Below are positions 36,289-46,347 of a stretch of 64,000 nucleotides of DNA, piece by piece. Within the stretch, counting starts at the first letter, position 1. Each line of letters starts with the position of its first letter. The translations under genes and the position numbers were made by a program. This DNA is from Flavobacteriaceae bacterium YJPT1-3 (GTDB lineage: Bacteria > Bacteroidota > Bacteroidia > Flavobacteriales > Flavobacteriaceae): positions 2,211,501 through 2,275,500 of the forward strand of contig CP123444.1 of the NCBI GenBank assembly GCA_029866965.1, read 5' to 3'. Under the pieces are notes generated by a model. It worked only from the letters and a program-made list of their open reading frames with translations. It ran no database searches and had not been told where the DNA came from.

Positions 36289-37128
36289 ATGAATACTGCC
36301 GACTGGAAAACAGCGAAAACCTATACCGATATCACATACAAAAAGTCCAATGGTGTCGCTCGAATTGCCTTCAACAGACCGGAAGTCCGTAATGCTTTCC
36401 GTCCAAAAACCACCAGTGAACTCTATGATGCCTTTTATGATGCACAAGAAGATACCAGCATAGGTGTGGTCTTGCTCAGCGCGGAGGGTCCCTCACCCAA
36501 AGATGGCGTATATTCATTCTGCAGCGGAGGAGATCAGAAAGCACGAGGTCATCAGGGTTACGTAGGAGAAGATGGCATGCACCGGTTAAACATTTTGGAA
36601 GTACAGCGCCTTATTCGCTTTATGCCAAAAGCAATCATTGCGGTAGTTCCCGGTTGGGCTGTTGGCGGAGGACACAGCTTACACGTGGTCTGCGATCTCA
36701 CGCTGGCCAGTAAAGAACATGCGATTTTTAAACAAACGGATGCAGACGTGACCAGCTTTGATGGAGGGTATGGATCGGCCTATCTGGCCAAAATGGTGGG
36801 TCAAAAGAAAGCACGCGAAATATTCTTTCTAGGGCGTAATTATAGTGCGCAAGAGGCGTATGAGATGGGAATGGTCAATGCGGTAGTTCCACATGATGAG
36901 TTGGAAGAAACGGCCTACGAATGGGCACAGGAAATCTTGGCTAAATCACCCACATCCATTAAGATGCTAAAATTTGCGATGAATCTTACTGATGATGGCA
37001 TGGTAGGGCAGCAGGTATTTGCTGGAGAAGCCACGCGACTGGCCTATATGACCGATGAGGCTAAAGAAGGTCGCAATGCCTTTTTAGAGAAACGCAAGCC
37101 CAATTTTGAAAAGAAGTGGATTCCTTAA
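36289..37128 (+). CDS. menB: 1,4-dihydroxy-2-naphthoyl-CoA synthase
   Basis: Crotonase-fold enzyme closing the naphthoquinone ring of menaquinone. 279 residues. GVARIAFNRPEVRNAFRP, the oxyanion stretch FCSGGDQKARGHQGYVG, VVPGWAVGGGHSLHVVCDLTLA and TDADVTSFDGGYGSAYLA (the FDGG region is specific to MenB within crotonases). It is separated from menIFD by about 2 kb and has its own promoter. Confidence 0.96.
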   Translation: MNTADWKTAKTYTDITYKKSNGVARIAFNRPEVRNAFRPKTTSELYDAFYDAQEDTSIGVVLLSAEGPSPKDGVYSFCSGGDQKARGHQGYVGEDGMHRLNILEVQRLIRFMPKAIIAVVPGWAVGGGHSLHVVCDLTLASKEHAIFKQTDADVTSFDGGYGSAYLAKMVGQKKAREIFFLGRNYSAQEAYEMGMVNAVVPHDELEETAYEWAQEILAKSPTSIKMLKFAMNLTDDGMVGQQVFAGEATRLAYMTDEAKEGRNAFLEKRKPNFEKKWIP

Positions 37129-37170
37129 TTAGGCTACTGTTGTTCCTGATTTGGTATATTTAGGCAGTTC

Positions 37171-39582
37171 TTATCGTAATTTTGGATACGCCTCAGGATT
37201 GGCTTCGTACATGATCTGATAGACCTTTTCGAAAATGTCGTCAGCAGACGGCTTAGAGAAGTAATCTCCATCCGTTCCGTAGGCGGGTCGGTGTGCTTGT
37301 GCCGTCAATGTTTGCGGTTTACTGTCCAGAAAACGGTAGGCATTTTGTTTCTCAACCACCTCTTGCAGTAAATAGGCAGAAGCTCCACCGGGTACATCTT
37401 CATCGATGATTAGCAAGCGATTGGTTTTCTCAACACTTTTGACCACATCATGATTAAGATCGAATGGCAGCAGGGACTGCGCATCAATGACCTCAGCGTG
37501 AATACCAACAGTAAGCAAATCTTTAGCTACCTCCTCCACAATACGTAAAGTGCTACCGTAAGAAAGCAAGGTGATGTCTTCACCCTCTCTAAGGGTCTCT
37601 ACCACCCCTATGGGAGTACAAAACGCTCCAAGGTTTTCCGGCTTGGTCTCTTTGAGTCGATATCCATTCAGACATTCGATGACCAGGGCGGGTTCATCAG
37701 ACTTGAGCAGGGTGTTGTAGAAGCCTGCAGCTTGGGTCATGTTCCGCGGAACTAAAATATACATCCCGCGTAGCAAGTGAATCAATCCTCCCAGTTGAGA
37801 ACCACTATGCCAGATGCCTTCTAGCCTGTGGCCTCGAGTACGTACGATCAGCGGTGCTTTTTGCTTGCCGTGAGAACGGTAAAGCATGGTCGCCAGATCA
37901 TCACTCATCACTTGCAAGGCATAGAAAATATAATCAAGATATTGTATTTCGGCGATGGGGCGTAATCCGCGCAAGGCTAAGCCAATTCCCTGGCCCAAAA
38001 TGGTCGCTTCCCGGATTCCGGTATCGGAGACCCGAAGAGAACCAAATTTCTCCTGCATCCCTTCCAGGCCTTGATTTACATCTCCAATTTTTCCGGAGTC
38101 TTCACCGAAGATTAAGATATTGGGGTAGTGCTGAAAGAGGGCTTCAAAATTATCACGCAGAATAATTCGGCCATCCACCTTTTCTTGTTCCTGCGGGTAT
38201 TGGGGAGCTATAGCCTTTACCTGGGTTGCCTTTTGTGCATTGGGGCTGTATAGAAAATCGCTATAATCGGACTGGTTGGACTTTAAATACGAACTGATCC
38301 ATTGCTGGAGTTCTGATTTGGCCGTGTTGGATTCTTGAGTCACAAAACGCAACGCCTTTCGAGCCGCGCTGAGCAAATTATTCTTTAAGGCATCCTGCTC
38401 CTCCGCCAATTCTTTCTTGATGGGCTCGATAAAAATGCCATTCTCGCTAGTCTTTATCAACTTATCCAGCAGTTGCAGTACGTTTTTCTTTTCCTGGACG
38501 ATGGGTTGGATAAAGGCTTGCCAGGCTTTCTTTTTACCTTCTCGTACTTTACGCTTGATTTCTTTTTCGAGATCGTTCAACTCTTCATCCTTAGCGATCT
38601 GGTTATCGATCATCCACTGTCGCATTTTGACGTTGCAATCGTGCTCACGCTCCCAGCGTAGGCGATCTTCGCTTTTGTAGCGTTCATGCGATCCGGAAGT
38701 AGAGTGTCCCTGTGGCTGGGTTAGATCAGTGACATGCAACAATACCGGAACGTGTTCCTCACGCGCAATTTTACCGGCTGAAATGAAGGCATCCATTAAG
38801 GCAGGATAATCCCAGCCCTTGACCCGGATAATTTCGTAGCCGTCTTCCTCTTCGGTACGTTGAAAGCCGCTGAGTATTTCTGAAATATTCTCTTTGGTCG
38901 TTTGATGTTTGGCATGTACGGATATCCCGTAGTCATCATCCCAAACGCTAATGACCATCGGGACTTGCAGCACGCCGGCTGCATTAATGGTCTCAAAGAA
39001 TAAGCCTTCACTGGTACTGGCATTCCCTATGGTGCCCCAGGCAACCTCATTACCTTCGTTCGTAAAACGGTCATCCCGTGTGGACGGTTCCTGTTTGTAA
39101 ATTTTTGAAGCTTGTGCCAATCCAAGCAATCGGGGCATTTGTCCGGCAGTGGGTGAGATATCCGGACTGGAATTTTTCTGCTCCATCAGATTTTTCCACT
39201 GACCCTGCTCGTCCAGACTGTGAGTGCCAAAGTGACCACCCATTTGCTTTCCGGCGCTCATGGGATCGTGATCGATATCGGTATGAGCATACAAGCCGGC
39301 AAAAAATTGCTCGATGGTCAGCAGACCCAAGGCCATCATGAAGGTTTGGTCGCGGTAGTAGCCTGAACGCCAGTCGCCGTTTTGGAATGCACGTGCCCAG
39401 GCCAGCTGTGGAACCTCTTTCCCATCGCCAAAGATGCCGAATTTAGCCTTTCCGGTCAGTACTTCACGCCGTCCTAAAAGGCTGCACTCTCTACTGGTGA
39501 CTGCAATCCGATAGTCATCCAATACTGTTTTTTTGAAGTCTTCAAAGGAGAGGTCAGATTGGGTCGGATTTTCTTGGTTCAT
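37171..39582 (-). CDS. Fused alpha/beta E1 of a branched-chain-type 2-oxoacid dehydrogenase
   Basis: Thiamine-diphosphate E1 of 803 residues with the alpha part at about 30-400 and the beta part (GRIILRDNFEALFQHYPNILIFGEDSGKIGDVNQG, then QYLDYIFYALQVMSDDLATM) from about 470. It would decarboxylate 2-oxoacids and pass the acyl group to a lipoyl E2, forming acyl-CoA starters for branched fatty acids. The Mg-TPP motif is GNASTSEG at 186-193, ending with DDDYGIS at 215-221, where the common form is GDGxxSEG...NNxYxIS; the first Asp is Asn here. No E2 or E3 gene is adjacent. Substrate assignment is by family only. Confidence 0.85.
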   Translation of the reverse strand: MNQENPTQSDLSFEDFKKTVLDDYRIAVTSRECSLLGRREVLTGKAKFGIFGDGKEVPQLAWARAFQNGDWRSGYYRDQTFMMALGLLTIEQFFAGLYAHTDIDHDPMSAGKQMGGHFGTHSLDEQGQWKNLMEQKNSSPDISPTAGQMPRLLGLAQASKIYKQEPSTRDDRFTNEGNEVAWGTIGNASTSEGLFFETINAAGVLQVPMVISVWDDDYGISVHAKHQTTKENISEILSGFQRTEEEDGYEIIRVKGWDYPALMDAFISAGKIAREEHVPVLLHVTDLTQPQGHSTSGSHERYKSEDRLRWEREHDCNVKMRQWMIDNQIAKDEELNDLEKEIKRKVREGKKKAWQAFIQPIVQEKKNVLQLLDKLIKTSENGIFIEPIKKELAEEQDALKNNLLSAARKALRFVTQESNTAKSELQQWISSYLKSNQSDYSDFLYSPNAQKATQVKAIAPQYPQEQEKVDGRIILRDNFEALFQHYPNILIFGEDSGKIGDVNQGLEGMQEKFGSLRVSDTGIREATILGQGIGLALRGLRPIAEIQYLDYIFYALQVMSDDLATMLYRSHGKQKAPLIVRTRGHRLEGIWHSGSQLGGLIHLLRGMYILVPRNMTQAAGFYNTLLKSDEPALVIECLNGYRLKETKPENLGAFCTPIGVVETLREGEDITLLSYGSTLRIVEEVAKDLLTVGIHAEVIDAQSLLPFDLNHDVVKSVEKTNRLLIIDEDVPGGASAYLLQEVVEKQNAYRFLDSKPQTLTAQAHRPAYGTDGDYFSKPSADDIFEKVYQIMYEANPEAYPKLR

Positions 39583-39601
39583 AAGGCTTTCAGAATATCT
39601 G

Positions 39602-39632
39602 CAAAAGTAGTCAAAATCTAAATTATATACAA
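39602..39632 (-). promoter_or_regulatory. Promoter TTG-N20-TACTTTTG for the E1 gene
   Basis: Minus strand: TTG at 39632-39630, 20-bp spacer, exact TAnnTTTG at 39609-39602, then ATG at 39582. A textbook Bacteroidota promoter. Confidence 0.8.
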
Positions 39633-39761
39633 TGCAGTAAAAAACAAAAATGTTGAATATTCAACAGAATAAAACCTTTTTTATTACGAATAATTAAAAA
39701 TAAAGCGTTTAATCACTTTTTTCTTAAAAATTATGAAATTTGGAGAAGGCTCTTTAGTCGC

Positions 39762-42644
39762 TTAGTACCAGCGTCTGGTAAACAGATTAAACAGGGTGTC
39801 TAAACTGAGCGTTACGATAAATCGGATCTTTTTGTCGTATTCGGGCTGTGCTATCTCCCATCCCAGATTGGAATAGACAGGCAGATAGATCTCAAAATAG
39901 TCTTCGAGCAAACTCAGTCGGACGCCGCTGTCATAGACAAAGGCAGCATCCTGACCTTCGTTTTTAACGAATCCGACGTCTCCATAGGCATAAATAAAAC
40001 TCCATAGTGTCGTACTGGTATTGAAACTGGTCAACCATTGATTGGCAAAAGCGGGTTGCAATTGCGATTTAAAACCTCCCTCGGCGATGATCAATTGCTG
40101 ACTGAATAGTCCGCTGTCCTCCGAGCGACCATAGTAGTTGTATTCAAAAAGGTAGTCGGTGGGCCGATCCAGGGCAAAGCTGAAGAAGTCACCGTTCTCC
40201 CGGGTTTGATTCTTGAGAAAGGTCCCGGCAAAAAGGCGCATATCCAATTGTCGATTGTTCAGATACACTTTGCGGTATTTTGCCGTGGCCGACAGCTTAC
40301 TAAAATCGTTGGCATATTGAAAGTCGACATCCCAATTAAAGCCTTGGATAACACCCGGATTTCGATTGGTGTACCGGACGTTCAACACATTATAATCGGG
40401 CATTTCATTGATCAGCTCGGGATCGTTGTCGCGGTCTACACTGATGTTGCGTATACTTAAGAACTGCCGTTTATCGGACCGGAAATCCTGGGTGCGAAAG
40501 CCTAAGGTCAAATAGGGAGAATACCTACGATAAAAGAGATCAGGCGCATACGAAAAGGTATTGGCCGAAAGGCCGTAGCGTACCGCATATAAAGGACCTT
40601 CTTCAATATTGTGGGTGTAGGAGGCTGAAAAGTTCCCAATCAATGACTTGGAGCGGAGACCGTATTGTGGTTCAATACGATAACTGAATCCTTTGGTCAG
40701 CAAGGTTTTATTGTACATTTTCAGCCCCAGGGTCAGCCCGTCATACAGATTGTATTCAGCTACAGGCATAAAGAACACCTGATTCTTGGCCGGATTTTCA
40801 ATGTCTTGAAACAATTTGAATTGCAAGGGCTTGTTAATCCCCAAAAAGGCCTCGGGGCGTTCGTAGTTGTCCCGTAAATTGAATTCAGGAACGGTGCGCT
40901 CCTTATTGAGTATAAAGGCGTCTACGTCTGCTTTCGCGAAAGCAAAAGTATCCAGCTTTTGCCCCCCGGTTATCCAGGTTTTGGCCACCACAGTATCCTC
41001 TTTCATGGCGTATAGCGGGATAGGCATCTTTCCTTTTCGCTTGTTTTTAATGGTGACGAAAACAGAATCTCCAACCATACGCGATCGCTTGATCTTGTAG
41101 TCGATCTTCTTGCGGGTCTTCACGTAGTCTTCAAAGAACCAGTCCGTATCAACCGAGGTCGAGGCGGCGATCACCGATCTAAAATCGTTTGAGGAGCTGG
41201 GTTGTAATCGAAATGACTCGTAATAGCTTCGGATCGCTTCATTCAAGACCTCTTTCCCAATAAACTCCCCTAAATAATTGAGTCCGCTTCCCGCCTTGTA
41301 AGCATTACCAATGTTCTTATTGTATTTGATGAGGGAGTCGTAGGGAGTAGTAAGGGCCTGATCAAGATTTAAGCGGGCCATATGGGTGTACAGTAAATTG
41401 TATTGATCGTTGAACTCAATTTCCGAAAGATAAAACTGTCGCACCAACCAATATTTGCTCAAGTTACCTACGATCTTCATGTTGGGATAGTGCGTCTCTA
41501 CGTACCTCAACATCAGATAAATCTTTAAAGCATCCAGGGGCCAACGGTCGTATCGTGGATTCAAGAGTAGGGTTTGGTCTACAAACTTATCGATGGCGGT
41601 CTTGGCCAGTTTGATATCGTAGTTGAAACCGTCTGGGAAAGGTCGGATAAAGGCCGGCAATTGATTAAGTCCGTAGACCGGGTTTTCCCGGTAATCCACT
41701 TCACTTAATAGTAAGGTTTGATGTGGATATTCCCCCAATTCCTGGGTTAGAAAGCGGATGACCCTATCCGTGATCACGGCCTTACTGCTGCCTGGAATAT
41801 CGTCATCTTCAATATTACTGATGACGGTTAATTGATCGGTTTGGACTTCCTCAAAATCGGATAGTTGGCGTAAATAAATGAGCGGTGTTTTTCTCTGCTT
41901 CCCTTTAAGGCGTACAATATGATCACCCACACGGTAGGAGGTGTTCATTTGCTCTTGATCGAGATCTGTGATCAACTCATAGGTTTCGGGCAGCGAAAGG
42001 TCGATTTGATAATCAAGTAGGGGCGTGTATTGGTCATCTAAATTCTTATTGCTGTAGTACTTCCAGCCCTTGTTGTAGACCGCCGGTACCAGATGCCAGT
42101 AGCGTAGATTGTATTCGCCTCCTTTACTAAAGCCGTATCGGGTGAATTTCAGATGAGGTAGTTTCGTCTGATACTGGAACTGCAGATTGACCGAGGCTCC
42201 GGGAGCCAATGGATGATCGAGTTGAACTGCGATCACATCCGGATGTCCTTTGGGGCGTTCGAAAGGTAGCTGATCACCGGATCGGCTGGTAATCGAAAAA
42301 ATCGTCGTTGACCCTCGATTTCTATCGTTGGTCAAATGAAAGGAGCGGTCAAAATTCTCAGAGAATCGCTTGGCCAGAGGAGTCTTTTTACTGGAAAAGC
42401 TATTCGCCCAGTCCAACAAATAAAGCGCATTCAAGGTATCCTCACTGACGTTGGTATACAGGAGTTCCTGTCGGATCGCCAATGTTTTCTGCTCATTATT
42501 CAAGGAGGCAGAGATAACGGTGCTGTGCTGTCCATACGAAGACCATACCCCCAAGAGGAGTAGGAAGCACCATAAACTAAGGAAGGAGAAACGAGGCAAC
42601 ACTATTAGATTTAACCGAGCTAATGGACTCAAAAGATATACCAT
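39762..42644 (-). CDS. M1-like (gluzincin) protein without HExxH, fused to a C-terminal predicted outer-membrane barrel
   Basis: 960 residues. Signal peptide at about 10-38 (FLSLWCFLLLLGVWSSYGQ). Then an M1 aminopeptidase-like N-terminal beta domain (HPLAPGASVNLQFQYQTKLP) and a helical region resembling the M1 catalytic and C-terminal parts (ESFRLQPSSSNDFRSVIAAST, TDWFFEDYVKTRKKIDY). No HExxH is present anywhere. From about residue 640 the chain turns into alternating aromatic strands (YNLYDGLTLGLKMYNKTLL, FSASYTHNIEEGPLYAVRYGLS) ending in an aromatic Trp-Tyr, as in outer-membrane barrels. It is probably surface- or periplasm-exposed and catalytically dead, perhaps a binding or transport protein. 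Exact palindrome copy at 40930-40943 (AFAK). Confidence 0.75.
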   Translation of the reverse strand: MVYLLSPLARLNLIVLPRFSFLSLWCFLLLLGVWSSYGQHSTVISASLNNEQKTLAIRQELLYTNVSEDTLNALYLLDWANSFSSKKTPLAKRFSENFDRSFHLTNDRNRGSTTIFSITSRSGDQLPFERPKGHPDVIAVQLDHPLAPGASVNLQFQYQTKLPHLKFTRYGFSKGGEYNLRYWHLVPAVYNKGWKYYSNKNLDDQYTPLLDYQIDLSLPETYELITDLDQEQMNTSYRVGDHIVRLKGKQRKTPLIYLRQLSDFEEVQTDQLTVISNIEDDDIPGSSKAVITDRVIRFLTQELGEYPHQTLLLSEVDYRENPVYGLNQLPAFIRPFPDGFNYDIKLAKTAIDKFVDQTLLLNPRYDRWPLDALKIYLMLRYVETHYPNMKIVGNLSKYWLVRQFYLSEIEFNDQYNLLYTHMARLNLDQALTTPYDSLIKYNKNIGNAYKAGSGLNYLGEFIGKEVLNEAIRSYYESFRLQPSSSNDFRSVIAASTSVDTDWFFEDYVKTRKKIDYKIKRSRMVGDSVFVTIKNKRKGKMPIPLYAMKEDTVVAKTWITGGQKLDTFAFAKADVDAFILNKERTVPEFNLRDNYERPEAFLGINKPLQFKLFQDIENPAKNQVFFMPVAEYNLYDGLTLGLKMYNKTLLTKGFSYRIEPQYGLRSKSLIGNFSASYTHNIEEGPLYAVRYGLSANTFSYAPDLFYRRYSPYLTLGFRTQDFRSDKRQFLSIRNISVDRDNDPELINEMPDYNVLNVRYTNRNPGVIQGFNWDVDFQYANDFSKLSATAKYRKVYLNNRQLDMRLFAGTFLKNQTRENGDFFSFALDRPTDYLFEYNYYGRSEDSGLFSQQLIIAEGGFKSQLQPAFANQWLTSFNTSTTLWSFIYAYGDVGFVKNEGQDAAFVYDSGVRLSLLEDYFEIYLPVYSNLGWEIAQPEYDKKIRFIVTLSLDTLFNLFTRRWY
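40930..40943. repeat. GCTTTCGCGAAAGC palindrome in the M1-like/barrel gene
   Basis: Exact copy, read AFAKA. Confidence 0.95.
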
Positions 42645-42717
42645 TATTCGGTAAGGTTTATAGATAAACGTAAAGGAATCCCTTTTGGTTTGGGTTGCCA
42701 GAAAGCTTAGTGCATTT

Positions 42718-43407
42718 TTAAAAATTGGGACTGAGGTTGTACTCGTTGTAAAACTTATTCAGCACCTCGAGTACTTCATCTTCTGTATCGACCAAATGGA
42801 TCAAATCAATATCCCCTTCTGATATATTTTTAAAACTGTCCAGTAAGGTAGATTTGATCCAGGCTAAAAGATCTTTCCAGAATTCGGTTCCCACCAGAAT
42901 AATGGGGAATTTTTGGATCTTATGAGTCTGGATCAAGGTGATGGCTTCAAAGAGCTCATCCAGCGTACCGAAGCCTCCCGGCATGACGACAAAGCCCTGG
43001 GAGTATTTTACGAACATGACCTTGCGCACAAAGAAGTAATCAAAATCAATGCTTTTATCGCTGTCGATGTAGGGGTTGTCGTGTTGTTCAAACGGCAAAT
43101 CAATATTCAGTCCAACGGAGGTCCCGCCGGCTAGATGAGCCCCACGATTACCGGCTTCCATGATTCCTGGTCCTCCGCCGGTAATTACTCCGTAACCGTT
43201 ATCCACAATCTTTTGGGCAATCCGTACGGCCAATTGATAGTATTCATTGTCTTGTTGGGTACGTGCACTTCCAAAAATGGAAACGCAAGGGCCAATCCGG
43301 CTCATTTTCTCAAAACCGCTTACGAATTCACCCATGATCTTGAAGATCGCCCAGGAGTCATTGGTCTTAATTTCGTTCCAGCCTTTGTGTTTATTTTCGT
43401 TACGCAT
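42718..43407 (-). CDS. LOG-family (TIGR00730) nucleotide phosphoribohydrolase
   Basis: 229 residues with both family motifs: GGGPGIMEAGNRG at 77-89 and PGGFGTLDE at 143-151. Relatives cleave ribose-5-phosphate from cytokinin or purine nucleotides (PpnN/LOG type). It begins 6 bp after the uvrA stop on the same strand, so the two are probably one transcript. Physiological substrate not deducible. Confidence 0.92.
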   Translation of the reverse strand: MRNENKHKGWNEIKTNDSWAIFKIMGEFVSGFEKMSRIGPCVSIFGSARTQQDNEYYQLAVRIAQKIVDNGYGVITGGGPGIMEAGNRGAHLAGGTSVGLNIDLPFEQHDNPYIDSDKSIDFDYFFVRKVMFVKYSQGFVVMPGGFGTLDELFEAITLIQTHKIQKFPIILVGTEFWKDLLAWIKSTLLDSFKNISEGDIDLIHLVDTEDEVLEVLNKFYNEYNLSPNF

Positions 43408-43413
43408 AGCTAT

Positions 43414-46263
43414 TTATGAATGGACTTGAGAAGTTAATTCTTTTTTTAGAAATTGAGCGGTAAAGCTTTTTTTGTTCTTGATCAATTCTTCCGGCGTACC
43501 CTTGGCGACGATTTCTCCGCCGTGCTTTCCACCTTCGTAACCAATATCGATCACGTGATCAGCCATTTTCACCACATCCAGGTTGTGCTCAATGATCAAT
43601 ACCGTATTCCCTTTATTCACCAGTCGGTTCAGGACCTCCATCAAAACCCGTATGTCTTCAAAATGTAAACCTGTAGTGGGTTCATCTAAAATATAGAAGG
43701 TATTTCCCGTATCTCGCTTCGACAACTCAGTGGCCAGTTTAATCCGCTGAGCCTCACCACCAGAGAGGGTTGTGGACTGTTGACCCAGGGTGATGTAGCC
43801 AAGGCCAACATCTTTAATTGTTTTGAGCTTTCGATAGATTTTTGGGATATGTTCAAAGAAATCAGTGGCCTCATTGATGGTCATTTCCAAAACATCGGCG
43901 ATCGATTTACTCTTGTATCTGATCTCCAGGGTTTCTCGATTAAAACGCTTCCCCTGACAGGTTTCGCACTCAACGTAGACATCAGGCAAGAAATTCATCT
44001 CGATCACCCGTAAGCCTCCACCCTTGCAGGTCTCACAGCGTCCACCGGCTACATTGAAACTAAATCGACCCGGTTTGTAACCCCTGATCAATGCTTCGGG
44101 TGTTTTGGCAAATAGACTTCTGATCTCACTAAAAGCTCCAGTATAGGTTGCCGGATTGGAACGCGGTGTTCGACCAATAGGAGACTGATTGATGTCGATC
44201 ACTTTATCGCAATGATCCAATCCCTTAATGCTTTTATAAGGCATGGGTTTCTTCACTCCATTGAAGTAATGGGCATTCATGATGGGGTAAAGGGTCTCAT
44301 TGATCAAGGTAGATTTACCACTTCCCGAAACCCCGGTAACTGCGATCATTTTACCTAACGGAATGTCCAGAGTAACATTCTTGAGATTATTTCCGGTAGC
44401 CCCTTTGAGCACGATCTTCTTTCCATTGCCTTCTCGTCTTTTTTCAGGAATTTCGATCTCTTTTTCATGGTTGAGGTACTGGGCAGTCAGGGTATGCTGT
44501 TGTGCCAGTTCTTCCGGACTCCCCTCACTGATGATCTCCCCACCATGGCGACCGGCTCTGGGACCGATGTCGATCACATGGTCCGAGCGCAGGATCATAT
44601 CTTTGTCGTGTTCTACCACGATGACTGAATTTCCGATATCACGAAGTGATATTAGCGAATTGATCAGTCGGTCATTATCCCGTTGATGCAATCCAATACT
44701 GGGCTCATCCAGGATGTAAAGTACGCCCACCAACTGAGAGCCAATTTGCGTCGCCAGTCGTATCCGCTGGGCTTCACCTCCAGACAACGACTTACTGCTG
44801 CGGTGCAGGCTCAAATAAGTGAGGCCTACATCGACCAAGAATTGAATCCGTGTTTTGATCTCCTTCAGAATTTCAGTGGCAATTTGCTGTTGTTTATCGG
44901 TCAGTGTACCCTCTAATTGATCAAACCAAACGGCCAGTTCTTGAATATCCATCAGGGCCAGTTCCGCAATATTTTTTCCGCCTACGCGGAAGTAGAGCGA
45001 TTCTTTTCTCAAGCGAGCACCCTCGCATTCTGGGCAAACAATCCGATCCATGTATTCTTTGGCCCAGCGGCGCAAGGAAGCAGAGTCGTTTGCATTGTAA
45101 GTGTTCTCGATAAAAGTGGCCACCCCTTCAAAGTCGATCTTATAATCCCGGGTTACCCCAAGCGCCTTGCTGTTGACCGTATATTTCTCATTCCCCCCAT
45201 ACAGAATGATATCTAATGCTTCTTTGGGGATATCGGCAATGGGGTCAGACAATTTGAATTCAAAGCGCTGGGCGATCAACTCGAGTTGCTTGAAGATCCA
45301 GTTTTTCTTTTGGCTGCCGTGTGGAGCCAGTCCTCCGGCTTTAATGGACTTGCTCGTGTCCGGAATGATCTTATCAATATTGACCTTGCGAATGCTGCCG
45401 ATCCCATTACATTTGGGACAGGCGCCTTTGGGTGAATTGAAAGAGAAGTTATTGGGTTCCGGATTGGGGTAGGAGATCCCGGTGGTGGGACACATTAATG
45501 TACGGCTGTAATAGCGCACTTCACCCGTATCCTGATTGAGGACCATCATCACATCATCCCCGTGATACATGGCCGTATGGATCGTTTCGCGTAAGCGTTT
45601 ATCGACCTCTTCTTCTTTCTCTTTTACGACCAAACGGTCCACCACGATCTCAATATCGTGGGTCTTATATCGATCTACTTTTAGGCCCTTGACCAGATCG
45701 GTCAGTTCACCGTCAATTCGGGCTTTGACAAAACCTTGTTTGGCGATTTGTTCAAAGAGTTCCCGATAGTGACCCTTTCGGGACCGTACCACAGGTGCCA
45801 GTACATTGATGCGAGATCCGGCAAACTCCTCGACGATCAGATCCTTGATCTGCTCATCGCTGTAACTCACCATCTGCTCGCCGGTATTGTAACTGTAAGC
45901 GATACTCGCCCGCGAGTATAGCAATCGTAGAAAGTCGTAGATTTCAGTAATGGTGCCTACCGTAGACCGCGGACTTTTACTGGTGGTCTTTTGCTCAATG
46001 GCGATTACGGGACTCAGGCCGGTAATACCATCCACGTCGGGTCGCTCCAATCCTCCTAGAAACTGGCGCGCATAGGCCGAGAACGTTTCTATATAGCGAC
46101 GCTGTCCTTCAGCGTACAGGGTGTCAAAAGCTAATGAAGATTTACCACTGCCCGAGAGTCCGGTGATGACCACCAATTGCTCTTTGGGAATTTTAACATC
46201 TATGTTCTTGAGATTGTGCTCCCGTGCGCCTAAAACCTCAATAAATTCCTGCTTTTGAACCAT
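43414..46263 (-). CDS. uvrA: Excinuclease ABC subunit A
   Basis: DNA damage recognition ATPase of nucleotide excision repair. 949 residues. The two ABC modules show Walker [10 protein letters not shown] (near 34) and GVSGSGKST, signatures [15 protein letters not shown] and [15 protein letters not shown], and Walker [12 protein letters not shown] and [11 protein letters not shown]. Zinc modules are [10 protein letters not shown] and CETCKGG followed by CETCQGKR. uvrB and uvrC are not in the window. Confidence 0.99.
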   Translation of the reverse strand: MVQKQEFIEVLGAREHNLKNIDVKIPKEQLVVITGLSGSGKSSLAFDTLYAEGQRRYIETFSAYARQFLGGLERPDVDGITGLSPVIAIEQKTTSKSPRSTVGTITEIYDFLRLLYSRASIAYSYNTGEQMVSYSDEQIKDLIVEEFAGSRINVLAPVVRSRKGHYRELFEQIAKQGFVKARIDGELTDLVKGLKVDRYKTHDIEIVVDRLVVKEKEEEVDKRLRETIHTAMYHGDDVMMVLNQDTGEVRYYSRTLMCPTTGISYPNPEPNNFSFNSPKGACPKCNGIGSIRKVNIDKIIPDTSKSIKAGGLAPHGSQKKNWIFKQLELIAQRFEFKLSDPIADIPKEALDIILYGGNEKYTVNSKALGVTRDYKIDFEGVATFIENTYNANDSASLRRWAKEYMDRIVCPECEGARLRKESLYFRVGGKNIAELALMDIQELAVWFDQLEGTLTDKQQQIATEILKEIKTRIQFLVDVGLTYLSLHRSSKSLSGGEAQRIRLATQIGSQLVGVLYILDEPSIGLHQRDNDRLINSLISLRDIGNSVIVVEHDKDMILRSDHVIDIGPRAGRHGGEIISEGSPEELAQQHTLTAQYLNHEKEIEIPEKRREGNGKKIVLKGATGNNLKNVTLDIPLGKMIAVTGVSGSGKSTLINETLYPIMNAHYFNGVKKPMPYKSIKGLDHCDKVIDINQSPIGRTPRSNPATYTGAFSEIRSLFAKTPEALIRGYKPGRFSFNVAGGRCETCKGGGLRVIEMNFLPDVYVECETCQGKRFNRETLEIRYKSKSIADVLEMTINEATDFFEHIPKIYRKLKTIKDVGLGYITLGQQSTTLSGGEAQRIKLATELSKRDTGNTFYILDEPTTGLHFEDIRVLMEVLNRLVNKGNTVLIIEHNLDVVKMADHVIDIGYEGGKHGGEIVAKGTPEELIKNKKSFTAQFLKKELTSQVHS

Positions 46264-46280
46264 TTTTTACATCAAGATTG

Positions 46281-46288
46281 CAAAGGTA
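46281..46288 (-). promoter_or_regulatory. -7 element TACCTTTG for uvrA
   Basis: Minus strand exact TAnnTTTG, 17 nt before the uvrA ATG at 46263. No TTG at standard spacing and no obvious SOS box. Confidence 0.6.
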
Positions 46289-46347
46289 CTCTATCGCGTA
46301 GGAATAAGAAAGCCGCGCCTGTTTAGAGAAAAGTTAAAAGCCTGCAA

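Noticed and set aside
39762-42644. Active M1 aminopeptidase
   Set aside because: No HExxH in the whole 960 residues, so an active zinc peptidase is not supported.
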